From Pseudomonas sp. (GTDB lineage: Bacteria; Pseudomonadota; Gammaproteobacteria; Pseudomonadales; Pseudomonadaceae), in the NCBI RefSeq assembly GCF_028293835.1, contig NZ_JAQGNX010000180.1, forward strand, positions 1 through 64,000: a stretch of DNA of 64,000 nucleotides, read 5' to 3'. The notes below the pieces were generated by a model. It saw nothing but the letters and a program-made list of their open reading frames with translations. It made no database searches and was not told the origin of the DNA. Numbering within the stretch: the stretch's first letter is position 1; each line of letters starts with the position of its first letter. Below, one piece after another: positions 52,089 to 61,858 of this stretch. The translations under genes and the position numbers were made by a program.

Positions 52089-54169
52089 AGGGCTTTTTTG
52101 CCAGCGTGCCGCCTGCACGGGACTGGTTTTTTGGCCTGCGCACTTTCGCCGCGTCGATGGTCGCGCTGTACATCGCCTTGATCATGGAAATGCCTCGTCC
52201 TTATTGGGCCATGGCCACTGTGTACATCGTCTCCAGCCCCTTCGTCGGCCCCACCAGTTCCAAGGCGCTGTACCGCGCCGTCGGCACCTTCGTCGGTGCC
52301 GCCGCAGCGGTGTTTTTTGTGCCGCTGTTCGTGCAAACCCCCCTCTTGCTGGCAATTGTGATCGCCCTGTGGACGGGCACCTTGCTGTTTCTGTCGTTGC
52401 ACCTGCGCACCGCCAACAGCTACGCCTTGATGCTTGCCGGCTACACCATGCCGCTGATTGCTTTCCCGGTGGTGGATAATCCGTTGGCGGTGTTCGACAT
52501 TGCCGTGGCCCGAACCGAGGAAATTTTTCTCGGCATCGTCTGCGCCGCCGTGATCGGCGCGATGTTCTGGCCACGGCACCTGGCGCCAGTGGTGATGGAC
52601 ACGGCAAACAAATGGTTTGCCGACGCCTCTGCTTACAGCGCGCGATTTCTGACCCGCAGTCAGCAGCCCGAAGAGATCGGTCAGCTACGCACGGCCATGG
52701 TCGGCAGCTTCAATTCCCTGGAGCTGATGATCGGCCAGTTGTCCCATGAAGGAGTTCGTCAACAAAGCCTGCGCAACAGCAAAGAACTGCGCGGCCGAAT
52801 GATTCATCTATTGCCCGTGATCGATGCGTTGGACGACGCCATATGGGCCGTCGAACGGCGCTCCCCAGAGCTGGTGGCGCTCTTGCAATTTGCGTTGTAC
52901 AAAGCGCATATCTGGTTGCAGGGCACCGACAAAAGCGCGGCTGTGGATAAGTGGCAGGCGTTACGCGCCAAGCTGGAACAATTGCAACCGAGCCCCGCGC
53001 AATTGGATGATCGCCATCAGTTACTGCTGTCCAACGCCTTGTTTCGCTTGGGCGAATGGGTGGATTTGTGGCAAGACTGCCGCAGCCTGCAGCATGCCCT
53101 GCGCAACGACGATCAATCGACATGGCGCGCAGTGTATCGGCACTGGCGGCTGGGTCGGTTGACGCCGTTTCTGGACCGTGGGCTGATGTTGTATTCGGTA
53201 CTGTCCGGGGTCGCGGCAATCATTGTTGCTTCAGTCTTGTGGATCCTGCTGGGCTGGCCCGAGGGTGGCAGCGCAGTGATCCTCGCGGCCGTATCCTGCA
53301 GTTTCTTCGCGGCCATGGACGACCCGGCGCCGCAGATTTATCGGTTCTTTTTCTGGACCTCTGTGGCGGTCCTCCTTTCCAGCCTGTACCTGTTTGTCGT
53401 GCTGCCAAACATCAACGACTTTCCGATGCTGGTCCTCGCGTTTGCCGTTCCTTTTATCTGGATCGCCACGCTCACCGTGCAACCACGCTTTTACCTTGGC
53501 ACCTTGCTGACGCTGGTCAACACGGCAACGTTCATCAGTATCCAGGGCACCTACGACACTGACTTCCTGGTGTTCATCAACAACAACATGGCCGGGCCTA
53601 TCGGTCTGCTGTTCGCCTTTGTCTGGACCTTGGTGGTGCGCCCGTTCGGCGTCGAGTTTGCGGCCAAACGCTTGACTCGTTTCGGCTGGCGCGACATCGC
53701 CAGCCTCAGCGAGCCGGCAACGTTATCTGAACACCGGAAAATGGGCGTCAAAATGCTCGACCGTTTGATGCAGCATCTGCCGCGCCTGACCATCACCGCA
53801 CAAGACAGCGGCATCGCCCTGCGCGAACTGCGGGTCACCCTCAACCTGTTGGATTTGCTGGCCTATCTGCCCCGCGTACACCCGGTGCCGCAAGGCCTGC
53901 TGCGTCAGGTGATCAATGAGGTTAGCGCCTATTTTCAGGCATGCCTTGATGCCCGCGAACGCTTGCCCGCCCCTAAGGGGTTATTGATGACCATGGACCG
54001 GGCACGGCGCTCAATGACATTTGCCTGGATGGGTGACGATCCGACTCGCATCCATTTGCTGCATGCCCTCAGCGGTCTGCGCCTGGCCCTGCTGCCAGGT
54101 GTGGAGATCGTTGCCGCAGGCGAATTCGAAGAACAACCGCCCTATGGACTCGACGGAGCGCCGCTATGA
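52085..54169 (+). CDS. FUSC-family aromatic/drug exporter (AaeB-like)
   Basis: 694 residues. Two blocks of hydrophobic helices (about 12-160 and 360-520) each begin like FUSC domains (FGLRTFAASMVALYIALIME and LSGVAAIIVASVLWILLGWP), separated by a long cytoplasmic segment. It is the inner-membrane pump of a tripartite system in which the downstream HlyD protein and outer-membrane lipoprotein complete the path. p-Hydroxybenzoate-type acids are substrates for AaeB; the substrate here is unknown. ATG 52085 is translationally coupled to marR. Confidence 0.87.
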   Translation: MKGFFASVPPARDWFFGLRTFAASMVALYIALIMEMPRPYWAMATVYIVSSPFVGPTSSKALYRAVGTFVGAAAAVFFVPLFVQTPLLLAIVIALWTGTLLFLSLHLRTANSYALMLAGYTMPLIAFPVVDNPLAVFDIAVARTEEIFLGIVCAAVIGAMFWPRHLAPVVMDTANKWFADASAYSARFLTRSQQPEEIGQLRTAMVGSFNSLELMIGQLSHEGVRQQSLRNSKELRGRMIHLLPVIDALDDAIWAVERRSPELVALLQFALYKAHIWLQGTDKSAAVDKWQALRAKLEQLQPSPAQLDDRHQLLLSNALFRLGEWVDLWQDCRSLQHALRNDDQSTWRAVYRHWRLGRLTPFLDRGLMLYSVLSGVAAIIVASVLWILLGWPEGGSAVILAAVSCSFFAAMDDPAPQIYRFFFWTSVAVLLSSLYLFVVLPNINDFPMLVLAFAVPFIWIATLTVQPRFYLGTLLTLVNTATFISIQGTYDTDFLVFINNNMAGPIGLLFAFVWTLVVRPFGVEFAAKRLTRFGWRDIASLSEPATLSEHRKMGVKMLDRLMQHLPRLTITAQDSGIALRELRVTLNLLDLLAYLPRVHPVPQGLLRQVINEVSAYFQACLDARERLPAPKGLLMTMDRARRSMTFAWMGDDPTRIHLLHALSGLRLALLPGVEIVAAGEFEEQPPYGLDGAPL

Positions 54170-54375
54170 TCGGTGATGTGGACATCAGTGGAATATTTTT
54201 ACCCACGCTAATGGTGGTGATGGGTATTACGTACGTGCTTTACCTGGGGGTGCATGCGCTGCTGAACCGCGCCCACTTTTATCGTCTGGTCTGGCACCGG
54301 GCTTTGTTTAACGTAGGTCTATACGCTCTGCTGCTCGGCGCGGTGGATACTCTCAGTCGATACCTGATGAAATGA
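54166..54375 (+). CDS. DUF1656 membrane protein (AaeX-like)
   Basis: 69 residues with two hydrophobic helices (LPTLMVVMGITYVLYLGVHA and LVWHRALFNVGLYALLLGAV). DUF1656 proteins are standard small partners of FUSC/HlyD pumps. It overlaps both neighbours by four bases. Confidence 0.85.
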   Translation: MIGDVDISGIFLPTLMVVMGITYVLYLGVHALLNRAHFYRLVWHRALFNVGLYALLLGAVDTLSRYLMK

Positions 54376-55292
54376 AAAAACCTTTACTGACGTTGGGCCG
54401 CGTGGTCCTGACCCTACTGATTGTGATGCTTGCCAGTGTCGTTGTCTGGCGCATGGTGATGTACTACATGTTCGCGCCCTGGACACGGGACGGGCATATC
54501 CGGGCCGACGTGGTGCAAATAGCCCCGGACGTTTCTGGCTTGATCCAGCAAGTCGACGTTGTGGATAACCAAGTGGTGAGCAAAGGCCAAGTGCTGTTCG
54601 CCATCGACCAGGACCGCTTCCGTCTGGCTTTGCGCCAGGCCAAAGCCACGGTGGCCGAACGGCAGGAAGCTTACGAACAAGCCCGTCGCGAAAACAAACG
54701 TAACCGTGGGTTGGGCAATCTGGTCGCCCAGGAACAATTGGAAGAGGGCCAATCACGTGAAGCCCGCGGCCTGGCGGCCTTGAGCGAGTCGCAAGTGGCG
54801 GTGGACGCGGCGCAGTTGAACCTTGATCGTTCGGTGATTCGCAGCCCGGTGGACGGCTACCTCAACGACCGTGCGCCCCGGGCGCAGGAGTATGTCACCG
54901 CGGGCCGTGCCGTGCTGTCGGTGGTTGACGGTACGTCGTTTCACATCGATGGCTACTTCGAAGAAACCAAACTGTCTGGCATTCATATCGGCCAGCCTGT
55001 GGATATCCGGGTGATTGGCGATCACTCGCGTCTACGGGGCCATGTGCAGAGCATCGTCGCCGGTATCGAAGACCGGGATCGCAGCAGTGGCAGCAACCTG
55101 TTGCCAAACGTTAACCCAGCGTTCAGTTGGGTGCGCCTGGCGCAGCGGATTCCGGTGCGCATCGCGTTCGACAGCGTGCCCGATGACTTTCGCATGATTG
55201 CCGGCCGTACCGCCACCGTGTCGATGATCGACGATGCCGACTTGGCCGCGCATGATGCTAAAGACACCCAAAACAAGGACGCCGGGAAATGA
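54372..55292 (+). CDS. HlyD-family membrane fusion protein
   Basis: 306 residues. One N-terminal helix (VVLTLLIVMLASVVVWRMVM). A biotinyl-lipoyl-like domain is split by a coiled coil: VVQIAPDVSGLIQQVDVVDN, then the helical hairpin, then VIRSPVDGYLNDRAPRAQEY. A beta-barrel follows (FEETKLSGIHIGQPVDIRV). It bridges the FUSC pump to the outer-membrane factor. It overlaps DUF1656 and the next gene by four bases. Confidence 0.88.
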   Translation: MKKPLLTLGRVVLTLLIVMLASVVVWRMVMYYMFAPWTRDGHIRADVVQIAPDVSGLIQQVDVVDNQVVSKGQVLFAIDQDRFRLALRQAKATVAERQEAYEQARRENKRNRGLGNLVAQEQLEEGQSREARGLAALSESQVAVDAAQLNLDRSVIRSPVDGYLNDRAPRAQEYVTAGRAVLSVVDGTSFHIDGYFEETKLSGIHIGQPVDIRVIGDHSRLRGHVQSIVAGIEDRDRSSGSNLLPNVNPAFSWVRLAQRIPVRIAFDSVPDDFRMIAGRTATVSMIDDADLAAHDAKDTQNKDAGK

Positions 55293-56713
55293 AGCACGGC
55301 GTTCATTTCACGGCGCTCGCGCTGAGCTTGATGTTGTCCGCGTGCCAGATTGTTGGCCCGAACTATGATGTGCCCAAAGACGCCGCGCTGAATCGTCCGG
55401 ATTTGCAAGGTGAATTGGCGGGCAAAGGCGTCGACGCCATTTCGGCACCAGTCCCTGAAGACTGGTGGCGGTTGTACCAGGACCAACGCCTGAACCAGTT
55501 GATTGAACAAGCCATGGCGACCAACACCGACCTGCGCGTCGCCGCGGCCAACCTGTCGCGCGCGCGCATGCAGGTTGCAGAGGCCCAGGCAGCGGGCGGT
55601 TTTCACAGCAGTGCGACCCTCGGCGCACAGCGTTTGCAGGAATCAGGCGAAGCGTATTTGTTGACGGAAAAAGTCCCGGTCGCCAACGTCGCTGATGTCG
55701 GTATCACCACCTCGTATCAATTCGACTTGTTCGGCACGCTGCAACGCGGCATCGAAGCGGCGCAAGCCAACGCCGATGCGACTCAGGCAGCCTCTGACAC
55801 CGCGCGTATCACCTTGGTCGCCGATGTGGTGCGGGCCTATACCCAAGTCTGCGCGGCCAACGAAGAACGGGGTATCGCCCAGCAATCGTTGGACCTGCAA
55901 CAGCAAAGCCTGAAGCTGACCCAGCGTCTGCGTGACGCTGGGCGCGGCGATGAAACCCAAGTCACCCGGTCGCAAACACAATTCAAATCCTTGGGCGCCG
56001 AGTTGCCCCGTTATACCGCAGCGCGTCAGTCAGGGCTGTTTCGCTTATCCATGCTGCTGGCTAAACCGCTCGACCAACTGCCGGCGGGTGTCGCCACCTG
56101 CAAAGAACTGCCGCACATCGCGCAAGTGATGCCGGTGGGTGACGGCGCAGCGTTACTCAAGCGTCGGCCGGACGTGCGTCAAGCAGAGCGCAGACTGGCG
56201 GCTGCGACGGCCGACATCGGTGTGGCCACGGGCGAGTTGTACCCGGACATCAGCATCGGCGCGACCATCGGTTCCGTGGGCATTCTCGACGACATCGGCA
56301 AACCGGCCACCAACCGCTGGGGCTTTGGCCCGCTGCTGAACTGGACCGTTCCGTCCAACGGTTCACGGGCACGCATCCACGAAGCCGAGGCCTCGACCCA
56401 AGCAGCGTTGGCACGTTTCGACGGCACGGTGTTAAACGCTATCCGCGAAACCCAAACCAGCCTGGCGCAATACACCGCTCTGCTGGAACGCCGCGACGCA
56501 TTGGCAGACGCCCAGCAATCAGCGCAACGGGCAGCGGACCAAACCCACCGGTTCTTCCAGGCTGGGCGTGCTTCATTCCTCGCCGACCTGCAAGCCACCC
56601 GGACCTACACCGACGTGCGGGCACAACTGGCGTCGGCCAATACGCAGGTTGCCATGGGCCAAATCGATTTATTCCTGGCGTTGGGGGGTGGTTGGGAGAG
56701 TGCCAGGAAGTAG
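55289..56713 (+). CDS. Outer-membrane efflux lipoprotein, NodT/OprM type
   Basis: 474 residues. Lipoprotein signal MKHGVHFTALALSLMLSACQ with lipobox LSAC. The body has two repeated OEP domains (WWRLYQDQRLNQLIEQAMAT, LRVAAANLSRARMQVAEAQ; VRQAERRLAAATADIGVATG, LYPDISIGATIGS). It forms the outer-membrane channel of the tripartite exporter. Last gene of the operon. Confidence 0.9.
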   Translation: MKHGVHFTALALSLMLSACQIVGPNYDVPKDAALNRPDLQGELAGKGVDAISAPVPEDWWRLYQDQRLNQLIEQAMATNTDLRVAAANLSRARMQVAEAQAAGGFHSSATLGAQRLQESGEAYLLTEKVPVANVADVGITTSYQFDLFGTLQRGIEAAQANADATQAASDTARITLVADVVRAYTQVCAANEERGIAQQSLDLQQQSLKLTQRLRDAGRGDETQVTRSQTQFKSLGAELPRYTAARQSGLFRLSMLLAKPLDQLPAGVATCKELPHIAQVMPVGDGAALLKRRPDVRQAERRLAAATADIGVATGELYPDISIGATIGSVGILDDIGKPATNRWGFGPLLNWTVPSNGSRARIHEAEASTQAALARFDGTVLNAIRETQTSLAQYTALLERRDALADAQQSAQRAADQTHRFFQAGRASFLADLQATRTYTDVRAQLASANTQVAMGQIDLFLALGGGWESARK

Positions 56714-56729
56714 GGCTTTTGAGGGTTCT

Positions 56730-56771
56730 GTGGGACCGGGTTCATTCGCGATGGAGCGCGAAGCGGTCCCC
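56730..56771. repeat. Short REP-like hairpin
   Basis: GTGGGACCGG and CGGTCCCC (inner GGGACCG at 56732-56738 with CGGTCCC at 56764-56770) enclose TTCGCGATGGAGCGCGAA. This is another REP subtype. It may terminate the efflux operon. Confidence 0.55.
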
Positions 56772-56940
56772 AAGCGGTCAATACAAATCTGACAGTCAAG
56801 CCAGCAGCCAAACGCAAATCAACTTTTGATCCTGGCTCGTAAAACAGCAGAACCGCAGGCCCTCCATTCCGCTTAAACTTTGAACCACTCCCCATTCCTG
56901 CTGCCCGAGTCAATATCACCCCACAGCAGGACGTCCATTC

Positions 56941-57762
56941 ATGCGCACTTTCGATCTCGCCGGCTCGTCGGTTCCGGTCATCGGCCAAGGCACCTGGCAC
57001 ATGGGCGAAGACGCGTCTCAACGAAAAGAAGAAGTCGCCGCATTGCGCCTGGGTATTGAACTGGGCATGACGTTGATTGATACCGCCGAAATGTACGCTG
57101 AAGGCGATGCAGAACGGGTTATCGGCGAAGCCATCGCCGGCCGCCGCGACAAGGTGTATCTGATCACCAAAGTCTACCCACACAACTCCAGCCGCAAGGG
57201 CCTGCCGGCGGCGTGCGAACGTAGTTTGCAGCGCCTGGGCACCGATTATATTGACCTTTACCTGTTGCACTGGCCCGGCCAGTATCCCCTCGAAGAAACC
57301 GCCGAAGCCTTTGAGCGCTTGCGCGAAGCAGGCAAAATTGGCCGCTGGGGTGTGTCCAACTTCGATGTCAGTGACATGCTGGAACTCAACAATACCGCCT
57401 GCGCCACCAATCAAGTGCTGTACAACATCGAGCAGCGGGGCATCGAGTTCGACCTGTTGCCGTGGAGCCAGGCCAACGGCATGCCGCTCATGGCTTACTG
57501 CCCGCTTGCTCAGGGCGGGCGTCTACTGAAGCACCCGCTGCTACGCGACATTGCCGATAGGCACAATGCCACGCCCGCCCAGGTCTGTCTGGCCTGGGTG
57601 TTACGTAATCCCGGCGTTATTGCCATCCCCAAAGCGGTCGATGCGCACCACTTGCGTCTCAACGCTGGCGCCGCGCAACTGGTTCTGAGCGACGAAGAAC
57701 TGGGTGCGATCGAAGAAACCTGGCCTGCCCCTCTGCGCAAGCAACATTTGGCGATGGTTTGA
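56941..57762 (+). CDS. Aldo/keto reductase
   Basis: 273 residues, (beta/alpha)8 barrel. It begins VPVIGQGTWHMGEDA. The tetrad Asp and Tyr lie in LIDTAEMYAEGDAERVIGEA, Lys in LITKVYPHN and His in YLLHWPGQYP. The NADPH site near the end is IAIPKAVDAHHLRLNA. It is a cytosolic carbonyl reductase of broad substrate range, similar to YeaE-type enzymes. It is encoded alone. Confidence 0.87.
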   Translation: MRTFDLAGSSVPVIGQGTWHMGEDASQRKEEVAALRLGIELGMTLIDTAEMYAEGDAERVIGEAIAGRRDKVYLITKVYPHNSSRKGLPAACERSLQRLGTDYIDLYLLHWPGQYPLEETAEAFERLREAGKIGRWGVSNFDVSDMLELNNTACATNQVLYNIEQRGIEFDLLPWSQANGMPLMAYCPLAQGGRLLKHPLLRDIADRHNATPAQVCLAWVLRNPGVIAIPKAVDAHHLRLNAGAAQLVLSDEELGAIEETWPAPLRKQHLAMV

Positions 57763-57888
57763 GTATGCGTGACGGCGTGTTTGAGCACCTGAAGCAAACC
57801 GTAACAAAAATGTAAGAAGCGCTTGCGATGATGCGACCTTGGCGAGCCTGTGCCCCCTGACAGGCGCTTCCCCGGTCAGCGAGCGCTC

Positions 57889-58908
57889 ATGAACCAAAGC
57901 ATTGTGCAAACCCGTCGGGATTCAGACCTGTTCGGCCTGATCTATGGATTTCGTTTTCGACCTGGCGAGCGCGGCCAAGAGATCGACTCAGCCGCCGCGC
58001 TGGAATGTTTGCGCACACCCCAAGACCCTGAACAGTTCATCTGGCTGCACCTGAACCTGGCGCACGCAGCGTGCCAGCGCTGGATGAAATCCAATCTTGA
58101 ACTGCCAGAAGAATTCTTCGAAGCGCTGCACGAAGGCTCACGTTCGACACGCATCGAACACGTCGATAATTCGTTGCTGGCAGTGGTCAACGACGTGGTT
58201 TTCGACTTCGGTATGGTTTCTTCGGACATTTCCACCTTATGGGTCTGCACGCGCAGTCACCTGATGGTCAGCGCACGGCAGCAGCCCTTGCATTCGGTGG
58301 ATCGCTTGCGACATTCGGTTAAACGTGGCGAGTGTTTCCGTTCGCCGCTGGAACTGCTGACGCATTTGCTTCGCGATCAAGGCGAAGTGCTTGAGCAAAT
58401 CGTGCGTAAGACTACCCTCAGTGTCGACAAGATTGAAGACCAATTGTTGTCCTCGCGCCTGAGCGACAACCGCGCGGACCTTGGGACCATGCGTCGGGTA
58501 CTGGTGCGCTTGCACCGATTATTGGCGTTGGAACCCGGTTCATTGATGCGCGTGCTCAATCGCCCACCCGCGTGGTTGCTAGAGGCGGACGTTCAGGAAC
58601 TGCGCCAGTCCACTGACGAATCCGCATTGGTCATCAGCGACCTCACCGGGTTGGGCGAGCGAATCAAACTGCTACAAGAAGAAATCGCCGCCAAGCTCAA
58701 CGAACAAAGCAGCCGCACCCTCTTCACCCTCACCGTAGTGACCGTCCTCGCGCTGCCCATCAACATCATTGCCGGTTTTTTTGGTATGAACGTCGGCGGC
58801 ATTCCGCTGGCGACAGACCCCGAAGGGTTTTGGGTGCTGGTGGCCTTGGTCGCGACGTTTACCCTCATCGCTGGCCGCTGGGCGTTTCGCAAGCGGGATG
58901 ATTATTGA
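57889..58908 (+). CDS. zntB: CorA-family zinc transporter ZntB
   Basis: 339 residues. A large cytoplasmic N-terminal funnel with long helices precedes two C-terminal membrane helices (FTLTVVTVLALPINIIAGFF and VLVALVATFTLIAGRWAF). The pore loop is GMNVGGIPL, the GxN plus GGIP form typical of ZntB rather than the plain magnesium CorA. It moves Zn2+ across the inner membrane. ATG 57889 is used, since the longer frame lacks a plausible start context. Confidence 0.82.
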   Translation: MNQSIVQTRRDSDLFGLIYGFRFRPGERGQEIDSAAALECLRTPQDPEQFIWLHLNLAHAACQRWMKSNLELPEEFFEALHEGSRSTRIEHVDNSLLAVVNDVVFDFGMVSSDISTLWVCTRSHLMVSARQQPLHSVDRLRHSVKRGECFRSPLELLTHLLRDQGEVLEQIVRKTTLSVDKIEDQLLSSRLSDNRADLGTMRRVLVRLHRLLALEPGSLMRVLNRPPAWLLEADVQELRQSTDESALVISDLTGLGERIKLLQEEIAAKLNEQSSRTLFTLTVVTVLALPINIIAGFFGMNVGGIPLATDPEGFWVLVALVATFTLIAGRWAFRKRDDY

Positions 58909-59058
58909 GTGCTGTCGGCCAACTCGGCCTCTGTAGGGGTTCCGTTTGGCTAGATGACCCTTTGTCCAGCCATAGGTCGCGGGGTCTCCTTACCATCGCA
59001 AATTTGTCACATTTTGTAATGATTATGGAGCGAACTCCAATAAACAGGACTTCGCATT

Positions 59059-60675
59059 ATGCCCAGCCATTCCATGGCCCCGGACTCGTTGATCCAGGCC
59101 CCCTCTTCCAGACCGCAAATAGACCGTAAGCCGAGCATGCTCACGTGGATCGTGTTTTTCGCTGTGCTTGGCAGCGGCCTTCTGTTTACCGCTTATAGTC
59201 TGATGCAAGACGTGGATGACATGGGCACGGTGGTCACCACGTGGACCCCGTTTTTGCTGTTGGGCGTCGCGTTGTTGATCGCGTTAGGGTTTGAATTCGT
59301 CAACGGTTTTCATGACACCGCCAACGCGGTAGCCACGGTGATTTACACCCATTCGCTGCCGCCGAACTTTGCGGTGGCCTGGTCGGGCGTTTTCAACTTC
59401 CTCGGCGTGCTGACATCCAGCGGTGCGGTGGCGTTCGGCATCATCGCGCTGTTGCCGGTAGAGCTGATTTTGCAAGTCGGCTCATCGGCCGGGTTCGCGA
59501 TGATCTTTGCCCTGTTGATCGCAGCGATCCTGTGGAACCTTGGCACCTGGTGGCTGGGTCTACCGGCTTCTTCGTCCCACACGCTGATCGGCTCGATCAT
59601 CGGCGTGGGTGTAGCCAACGCCTTGATGCATGGCCGCGACGGCACCAGCGGTGTCGATTGGAGCCAAGCGATCAAGATCGGCTACTCGCTGCTGTTGTCA
59701 CCCTTGGTCGGTTTCGCCTTCGCCGCGTTAGCGTTGATGGCCATGCGCATGTTCATCAAAAACCGTGCGCTGTACAAAGCACCGGAAGGCAACGCGCCGC
59801 CGCCACTGTGGATCCGCAGCCTACTGATTTTGACCTGCACCGGCGTGTCGTTTGCCCATGGTTCCAATGATGGGCAGAAAGGCATGGGCCTGATCATGCT
59901 GATTTTGGTCGGGACATTGCCCATGGCTTACGCCTTGAACCGCGCCATGCCGGCGGATCAGTCGGTGCAGTTCGCGGCCGTGGCACAGGTCACGCAACAG
60001 GCTTTAAGCAAAAGCGTCACAGAACAAGCCCCGGCGGACCCTCGTCTGGAGCTTTCTACCTATGTCCGCACCAAGCAGGCAACCCCAACATTGATCCCGG
60101 CCCTGGCTGTGATGACCGGCAAGATCGGCATCCAGGTGGGCGATTACGGTTCACTGTCTAAAGTGCCCGCCGAAGCCACGGCCAACGTACGAAACGATAT
60201 GTACCTGACGTCGGAAACGATTCGCTTGATCACCGCGAACAAGGTCGGAAATTTTGACGCGGACACCCAGGCCAAGCTGCAACAATTCAAGGCGCAGATC
60301 GACACCGCCACGCGCTTTATACCGCTATGGGTAAAAATCGCGGTGGCGCTGGCACTCGGCCTTGGGACCATGGTCGGCTGGAAGCGGATCGTGGTGACCG
60401 TCGGCGAGAAGATCGGCAAGACCCATTTGACCTATGCCCAAGGCGCTTCGGCTGAGCTGGTTGCAATGGTGACCATTGGCGCGGCGGACATGTACGGATT
60501 ACCGGTTTCCACCACCCACGTGTTGTCGTCAGGTGTCGCCGGGGCCATGGTCGCCAATGGCTCCGGGCTGCAAATGCGTACCCTGCGCAACCTGGCGATG
60601 GCATGGGTATTGACCCTGCCAGCGGCCATGCTACTGGCGGGTTCGCTGTACTGGTTGTTCACTCAGCTGTTTTGA
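59059..60675 (+). CDS. pitA: Inorganic phosphate transporter, PiT family
   Basis: 538 residues with about 10-12 helices. The two inverted PiT signatures are ALGFEFVNGFHDTANAVATV (N-half) and GVSFAHGSNDGQKGMGLIML (C-half). A long hydrophilic loop between about 300 and 430 is normal for the family. It takes up phosphate (as metal-phosphate) with H+. The gene end overlaps the convergent efflux gene by 17 bases. Confidence 0.9.
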   Translation: MPSHSMAPDSLIQAPSSRPQIDRKPSMLTWIVFFAVLGSGLLFTAYSLMQDVDDMGTVVTTWTPFLLLGVALLIALGFEFVNGFHDTANAVATVIYTHSLPPNFAVAWSGVFNFLGVLTSSGAVAFGIIALLPVELILQVGSSAGFAMIFALLIAAILWNLGTWWLGLPASSSHTLIGSIIGVGVANALMHGRDGTSGVDWSQAIKIGYSLLLSPLVGFAFAALALMAMRMFIKNRALYKAPEGNAPPPLWIRSLLILTCTGVSFAHGSNDGQKGMGLIMLILVGTLPMAYALNRAMPADQSVQFAAVAQVTQQALSKSVTEQAPADPRLELSTYVRTKQATPTLIPALAVMTGKIGIQVGDYGSLSKVPAEATANVRNDMYLTSETIRLITANKVGNFDADTQAKLQQFKAQIDTATRFIPLWVKIAVALALGLGTMVGWKRIVVTVGEKIGKTHLTYAQGASAELVAMVTIGAADMYGLPVSTTHVLSSGVAGAMVANGSGLQMRTLRNLAMAWVLTLPAAMLLAGSLYWLFTQLF

Positions 60676-61858
60676 CTGGATTGTCCTGTAACTGATCGTC
60701 ATCAGCCGGATCGGGCGGGGTTTCGCCGCTCTGGCTGGTGTCGATACTCACCACCACCGACATCCCTGGGCGCAGGCGTTTTGCCAACGGCTGGTTGGGT
60801 TCAACGGTAATCCGCACCGGTATTCGCTGGGCGATCTTGACGAAGTTACCCGTGGCGTTATCCGCAGGCAGCAGGCTGAACTCCGAGCCAGTGGCGGGTG
60901 AAATACGCTGTACCCTGCCCTGCATTTTCTGATCATCCAACGAGTCGACGCTGAACGTCACGGGCTGCCCAAGTTGTACGTTGGCCATCTGCGTTTCTTT
61001 CATGTTGGCGATGATCCACAACCGGTGCGGCACCAACGCCATTAACTGTGCGCCGGAGTTGACGTACGCCCCCAGACGCACGCCAATCTGCCCCAATTGA
61101 CCCTCACGTGGCGCGGTCACCCGAGTGTTGGACAAGTCGATCTGGGCCAGTTCGATGGCGGCTTCGGCGTTGGCCACCGAGGCCTCCAACGAACCGCGAT
61201 TGACGATGACGGTTTGTAAATCCTGACGTGAGATTTCCAGGGCAGCTTTGGCTTGAGCCACCGCCGCGACAGCCTGCGCGTTGTCTGCACGGGTCACGTC
61301 CAGATCGCGTTTGGACACCGAACCGTCGGTAATCAACGCCAGATTGCGACGTAAATCGGCGCCGCTTTTGTCGGCCTGAGCAATGGTGTTTGCCAGCGCC
61401 GCCTGACGCTGCAAAATCGTCGCGTCGGCACTGCGGCGTTGCTGCAGATTATTGGCCAGCGCCGCCTTCTGCACACCGAGTTGTGCCAAGGCCTGATCCA
61501 AATGCTGCCTGTAGATTCGATCATCCAGGCGCACCAGCAAATCACCGGCTTTTACGAATTGAAAATCCTGCACCGGCACTTCAAAAACGTAGCCACTCAA
61601 TTGCGGGCTAATGATTGTCGTCTGACCTCTGACCAACGCGTTTTCAGTGCTCTGGATGGCGCTGGTAAAGGGCGGCAATTGCCAGGCATACAGCACCACC
61701 AGCACCCCGGCGAGGGCCACTGAGCCGAAGATCACCGAGGAGATGACTCGAACCCGCAATGAACGGGGTTCAGTGGTGGGCGGTGTGGTGATGGGTGCTG
61801 GCGCAGGGCCGCTTGCTGCTGCGGGTGGCGCGCTTAGGGGGGTATTCGACTCGGTCAT
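60659..61858 (-). CDS. EmrA-like HlyD membrane fusion protein
   Basis: 399 residues. A Pro/Ala-rich start is followed by one helix (VISSVIFGSVALAGVLVVLY). Lipoyl halves are TTIISPQLSGYVFEVPVQDF and SNTRVTAPREGQLGQIGVRL, joined by a long alpha-hairpin. The family partners an MFS pump of EmrB type, and the MFS gene overlaps it by four bases upstream. No outer-membrane factor gene is adjacent, so a distant TolC/OprM homologue would be needed. ATG 61858 is chosen. Confidence 0.87.
   Translation of the reverse strand: MTESNTPLSAPPAAASGPAPAPITTPPTTEPRSLRVRVISSVIFGSVALAGVLVVLYAWQLPPFTSAIQSTENALVRGQTTIISPQLSGYVFEVPVQDFQFVKAGDLLVRLDDRIYRQHLDQALAQLGVQKAALANNLQQRRSADATILQRQAALANTIAQADKSGADLRRNLALITDGSVSKRDLDVTRADNAQAVAAVAQAKAALEISRQDLQTVIVNRGSLEASVANAEAAIELAQIDLSNTRVTAPREGQLGQIGVRLGAYVNSGAQLMALVPHRLWIIANMKETQMANVQLGQPVTFSVDSLDDQKMQGRVQRISPATGSEFSLLPADNATGNFVKIAQRIPVRITVEPNQPLAKRLRPGMSVVVSIDTSQSGETPPDPADDDQLQDNPVKTAE

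Noticed and set aside
58929..58985. REP-like sequence CTGTAGGGGTTCCG near the end of zntB
   Set aside because: Only the first few bases match a REP arm and no partner arm pairs; too degenerate to call.
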